Assembly: GCA_002633005.1 (NCBI GenBank)
Contig: NMRA01000025.1
Span: 853,785-917,784 of the forward strand
From: Phoronis australis
Taxonomy: Eukaryota > Phoronida > Phoronidae
Direction of reading: 5' to 3'
Length of the DNA: 64,000 nt
The notes under the pieces were generated by a model. It had not been told where the DNA came from. It worked only from the letters and a program-made list of their open reading frames with translations, and did not search any database. Each line of letters starts with the position of its first letter. The stretch's first letter is position 1. Shown here piece after piece: positions 60,701 through 64,000 of the stretch. Made by a program: the position numbers and the translations under genes.

Positions 60701-62457
60701 AGAATTGTTATTCAGTTACGATTACATGTAGTCAATCCAGCACTTGAGTTCAATTGAATTTCGTTGGGAATTTGTATGTTAATGGAAGTGTGAACATTCT
60801 AGTGTCTGTTATATTACTGTTGTATTACTGTAATATTACTGTAATATTACTGTTGTATTACATTATTTCAGGTGTATATGGGTTTGCCTGGGGAACGCTA
60901 GCTCTACCCTGGGACTACACAACCATGCTGAATGCTGTTCGTGATCTTTCGTTCGTTGGGCCCGCTCTTATAACAACGACCAAATTCGTGCTGGCCTGGC
61001 CTGTTTGCTATCATTACTTTAACGGAATCCGCCATCTGGTAAGTCTTTTGGTGATCGGCCTGGGTTTTAGCGTCCATAAATATGCCTGCAAATGTTGTAA
61101 AACCTAAGAAAAATATTAATGACATGATATGTGAAGCTATTGTTTAATACCATCAGCACGTAAATTCTACAGTATGTGTTCAGTTGATGACATCCAAAGT
61201 GTGAGTCTATGGGTCGAGGGTGTCTCATCCAATTTTGCATACTCACTTAGTCAATTAAAGCTCTTATAGATATGTATTCTATCACAAAAACTAACTTTTG
61301 ATTAAGACAACTTAAATCAAATTGGCCTTCAATTGTTCTTCAGTCAAATTAGAAGTAATTTCAGGACTTCAAAAGACCTGACTGTTCTTACCAAAATCAA
61401 CTTGGTCTTCAATTTTCCTGTCAAATTAGAGGTGATTTCAGGTTTTCTTAAGATCTGGCAGTTCCTTATTACTCAAGACCAGGCTCTACGGCTTGTTATC
61501 AGGGTCAGTCATTTTCTCTGTTGAGCATGGTCTCATGGAATAACTAACTGTCAGTTGTTAGCAAGCCCAGAAACCCTTTCACAGAAGATTAAGTAACAAA
61601 TTGACACCAGTTTTATAGCAGTAAGTGGTCTGAATCAAAAGCTTGATTTGACAGAACGCATGTTTGTAGCCGCTCAAGTATCAATACTTAATTATTTTTT
61701 AAAATGTAAAATAATGATTTCTCGGTGCGGGTTCTTTGCCACAGTGGTCGCCCTTTAATCCTCTAGTCACATGGTCGAGCACTAAGAGCGTGAATGTTTC
61801 GCATGACTCAGAGTTGTTGAATGTTGAGAGCGGTCTCTGGATTTGTACTGTATTCCTAGAATGTTCTGATGGTATTTTAAAAATATAATAGTGAGCAGTG
61901 TTTATGGTAACTGTTAAAACGTGGTGCCCCACTCTGTTTTCCGTATGACTAATGGTCATACACCATTGAGCTCTCCTCTTTAGTGGAGGCAAAAAAATGC
62001 ATTTGTAATACTGGCTTACATTTCACAATGTCTAGCACTCGTGGGTTGATTAACAAGGGAAGACCAATACATTCCATATACAGCTCTGATATTTACCTTT
62101 TTGCTAATATTTTGATGTCAGCGATGCGACTTAAAATGCAGTAATACAAGTTAGCATGTACTACAATTAAAGAATTGCTTAATAATTAGGGTATTAGCTA
62201 GTGATGAAACTGAAGTAGTGCTTCACACGAGTTGCATTGTGGATAAATCCCTTAGAATGAAAGTGGTGCTGGGCTAGTTCAGGACCGAGCTATTGTCCTA
62301 TTACCTGTAACCTGTTTATAATACACAATTTTCCTTGCCTTCCTTCCAGGCCTGGGATGCATGTTGGGGATTTGAACTGAAGACATTGTACAAGACAGGA
62401 TACTTTGTATTGGCCCTGGCAACAATTACTGCCCTGGGAGTGGCTACACAGCTGTAA
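57706..62457 (+). CDS. SDHC: Succinate dehydrogenase cytochrome b560 subunit, mitochondrial
   Basis: SDHC is one of the two membrane anchors of respiratory complex II and helps bind haem b and ubiquinone in the inner mitochondrial membrane. Exons: 57699-57752 (ATG at 57706), 59587-59688, 60598-60659, 60872-61038, 62350-62457 (stop TAA 62455-62457). All have GT/AG borders and compatible phases, giving 161 residues against 169 in human. Landmarks: MRQTAIRQASPLLNK, an Arg-containing presequence; RPKSPHLTIW; LSLFHRVTGMAMAVG, the family S/H-R-x-T-G quinone-site segment; and HYFNGIRHLAWD, the family signature with the haem-ligand His. Hydrophobic segments fit three helices. The exon carrying the ATG is preceded by a splice acceptor, so an upstream exon exists and could in principle hold an earlier start; I did not find one. 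Confidence 0.92.
57992..58181. repeat. 22-bp minisatellite in SDHC intron 1
   Basis: About six to seven units of TGCTGTGTCTATTTATGTGT plus AT, with a less regular start containing GACTGTGAAACACTAATCTT. The plus frame spells a cysteine/tyrosine-rich repeat (CVYLCVLL), which I regard as incidental. Confidence 0.9.
58201..58555. repeat. 71-bp minisatellite, 5 units, each with two palindromes
   Basis: Five almost identical 71-base units in SDHC intron 1. Each contains ACTGCCACATGGCAGT (7-bp stem, 2-base loop) and AAGCTGTATACTAAATATAC followed by AGCTT (10-bp stem, 5-base loop). The last unit continues directly into repeat Z copy 2 (GCTTTGCACCGATGTAGG), so the array appears to be amplified from the end of that repeat. 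Confidence 0.9.
58556..59270. repeat. Dispersed repeat Z, copy 2 (unsplit, inverted)
   Basis: Diverged inverted copy of 21400-22137 plus 24371-24450, here contiguous, within SDHC intron 1. No coding frame is conserved between the copies. The termini are not clearly defined; one end is the palindromic sequence amplified in the adjacent minisatellite. Confidence 0.6.
59705..59816. repeat. 32-bp minisatellite in SDHC intron 2
   Basis: Three and a half units of GAACTGTAGTTAAGTGTCTT plus 12 bases, starting 16 bases after the exon-2 donor at 59688. Confidence 0.9.
60176..60263. repeat. 29-bp minisatellite in SDHC intron 2
   Basis: Three units of GGCACTCAGGTACACACCAG plus nine bases. Confidence 0.9.
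60375..60440 (-). repeat. tRNA-derived SINE head
   Basis: On the minus strand: A box CTTAGTTGGTAAGTG (60433-60421 region) and a good B box GGTTCGAGTCCC (60396-60385) with tRNA-like spacing. The acceptor stem does not close, so this is a SINE or tRNA pseudogene rather than a working tRNA. Confidence 0.6.
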
Positions 62458-62629
62458 AAGGACATTGAAATGTGGTGCAGATTTTTATATTTGCAGTATT
62501 TATTCACTGGTGATATTCAATTCGTGCTTAGTTGGAAAGCAACATTTACCAAGTCAATATTTGAGCGGTTTGTTATGACCATTTGTTGTTCGCGTCCTTT
62601 TGTGTTGGTGTGTTGCAATGGTATGTGAA

Positions 62630-62784
62630 CAATGTGTTCAGTTAAACTATTAGTGTTCTGTAACATACAATGTGTTCAGTTAAACTATTAGTGTTCTGTA
62701 ACATACAATGTGTTCAGTTAAACTATTAGTGTTCTGTAACATACAATGTGTTCAGTTAAACTATTAGTGTTCTGTAACATACAA
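62630..62784. repeat. 38-39-bp minisatellite in the SDHC 3' UTR
   Basis: Four units of AATGTGTTCAGTTAAACTAT plus TAGTGTTCTGTAACATAC, just before the AATAAA at 62794. It would be transcribed as part of the SDHC mRNA. Confidence 0.9.
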
Positions 62785-62793
62785 TTCAGTGTA

Positions 62794-62799
62794 AATAAA
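62794..62799 (+). terminator. SDHC polyadenylation signal
   Basis: A canonical AATAAA lies about 340 bases after the SDHC stop codon, just beyond a four-copy 38-39-bp minisatellite that makes up part of the 3' UTR. No other canonical signal is as well placed. The assignment is by position only. Confidence 0.6.
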
Positions 62800-63892
62800 A
62801 CTTGAAAGTAGAACATTGTTTCTGTAGTTTTGGATACAGTGAAGTATGTGTCTTCAAAACTGGTTGCTGGTGAGAAATTGTTGAATTGCAGTGGTAATTC
62901 TAAATTGTTGGTAACACTGTAAACAATCAACCACTGGATTTGTGCACATTTATGCTGGGCGTGCAAATATTTTTCAAAAACGTTTTTAAAGTCGCTCAGT
63001 TTTTGCACTAATGAGGTCACCTGGAATGCATTGATCTTAAACTGTAACAAATCAAGTTGACAAAATTCCTTCAGACTGTAAAATCAAGATGCAAACTATA
63101 TTAGAAAAAAAATGCGAGATAAGGTCATGTGAACACACGACGGTGGAATGAACTGTCACTCTTTTCCAAGCTTAATGAGGTTTAGCCTTCACATAACTAA
63201 GGTGCCTCATTTCAGACGGGATCTCTCGGTGGAGCAGTTCGGGGGAAATGTCCTTTTGTCCCTTTATACGAAATAAATACGACACTGCCAAGTATTCATC
63301 AAAAAGCTCAAAATATTCGTGCATAGCACAGCACAGCAGTATCAAGACATTCGACCCAAACCACCAAAAATGTGAAAAAATACAATAGGATTGACCGCCA
63401 TCGAAAGGGTGGAATTTTGAAGAACATGAAACCGCTATTTGTTAATTACACACAAGGACTATTTCCGATGGTTAGTTATAGAATAATGTTACTGCTTCCC
63501 ATAGTATCACAATAATAGCATCTCTTTTGAAAATGGTTACTATGAGTTGTTTCTAATGAATTACCACATGTGGAAAACACTGCTGTCGAGGTTACCTTTG
63601 GGGTGACCGTGTACATGTCGAACTCGCAATAATAAACACATAGTTGAGCTTTTTTTAGATCAAGTTCAACTCGTGAACAGATATCTCGGAAATGAGCGAC
63701 AATACACCTTACTATGAATGCTGAATATCCCATTTTCCACGGGGTTACCCGTCAAAAAATCTGCTTCTACTGGGTAACGAACTGAGGACTCGATATCTGT
63801 GGAATTACTTTTTGCAGCCATTTGTTGTGTCATACATCCTACGAGCGACGTTTCTCAATTTTGCACGACATTTGGACAATTATATAATCGTC
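62800..63892. other. Region downstream of SDHC
   Basis: I see no coding sequence, RNA gene or clear repeat here apart from short AT-rich runs. Confidence 0.5.
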
Positions 63893-63950
63893 ATCTTAGA
63901 AGAGCACTAGACTAGCAATCTAGAGACCTGTGGTTCTATTCCCAGTTGGC
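63893..63950 (+). repeat. tRNA-like SINE trace at the right edge
   Basis: TTAGAAGAGCACTAGACT resembles a D-arm/A box, CTAGCAATCTAG an anticodon-arm-like palindrome and GGTTCTATTCCC a B box. No matching acceptor stem. Probably a tRNA-derived repeat. Confidence 0.45.
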
Positions 63951-64000
63951 GGACGAAGCGGTGGCGATAAGAAGGGGGTGGGTAGTTTGCCGAAGTCGAA

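Noticed and set aside
1-64000. CRISPR array, prokaryotic operon or phage-like defence system
   Set aside because: Repeats are minisatellites without regular unique spacers; genes are spliced animal genes.

Overview
The window is nuclear DNA from an animal: AT-rich, intron-rich and full of transposons. Four conserved single-copy genes can be read exon by exon with consistent GT/AG borders and splice phases. They are HPS5 (minus, runs off the left edge), nicastrin (plus, first exon not found), a CKS1-type cyclin-dependent kinase subunit (minus, complete) and the succinate dehydrogenase cytochrome b subunit SDHC (plus, apparently complete from a candidate start). Gene structure, CR1/L2-type LINE remains, TTAA- and TTA-target DNA elements, tRNA-derived SINE traces and abundant minisatellites fit a highly heterozygous invertebrate. 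A marine deuterostome is my best guess, but the species cannot be fixed from sequence alone.

Layout. 1-21 kb: HPS5 on the minus strand. Coding exons 1-4 lie at 20.9-18.0 kb, exons 5-9 appear twice (16.7-13.7 kb and 12.5-8.9 kb) around a 603-base run of N, followed by a very large serine-rich exon 10 and exons 11-12. 21.4-30 kb: repeat cluster, with a TTAA-target element, a hairpin/minisatellite block, a 2.1-kb transposon with many subterminal repeats, an inverted pair of THAP-domain relics and an 0.8-kb MITE. 29.5-31.9 kb: short coding-like pieces I cannot name. 32.1-44.0 kb: nicastrin. 45.4-45.8 kb: a near-perfect 440-bp foldback element. 48.2-49.4 kb: CKS1. 49.9-56.5 kb: second repeat cluster, holding inverted copies of the same families plus a LINE reverse-transcriptase fragment. 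57.7-62.5 kb: SDHC, with introns unusually rich in minisatellites. 62.8-64 kb: no gene seen apart from a tRNA-like SINE trace.

The genes do not form a functional unit. HPS5 belongs to BLOC-2 (lysosome-related organelles), nicastrin to gamma-secretase, CKS1 to the cell-cycle kinase machinery and SDHC to mitochondrial complex II. The most useful general observation is that all three clear local tandem duplications abut N characters (4311, 13074-13676, 44083) and carry allele-like differences, including transposon-filled versus empty sites. They look like two haplotypes laid end to end by the assembler rather than real duplications. No clearly new defence-type or multi-gene system was found. The most novel material is the uncharacterised mobile elements and palindromes.
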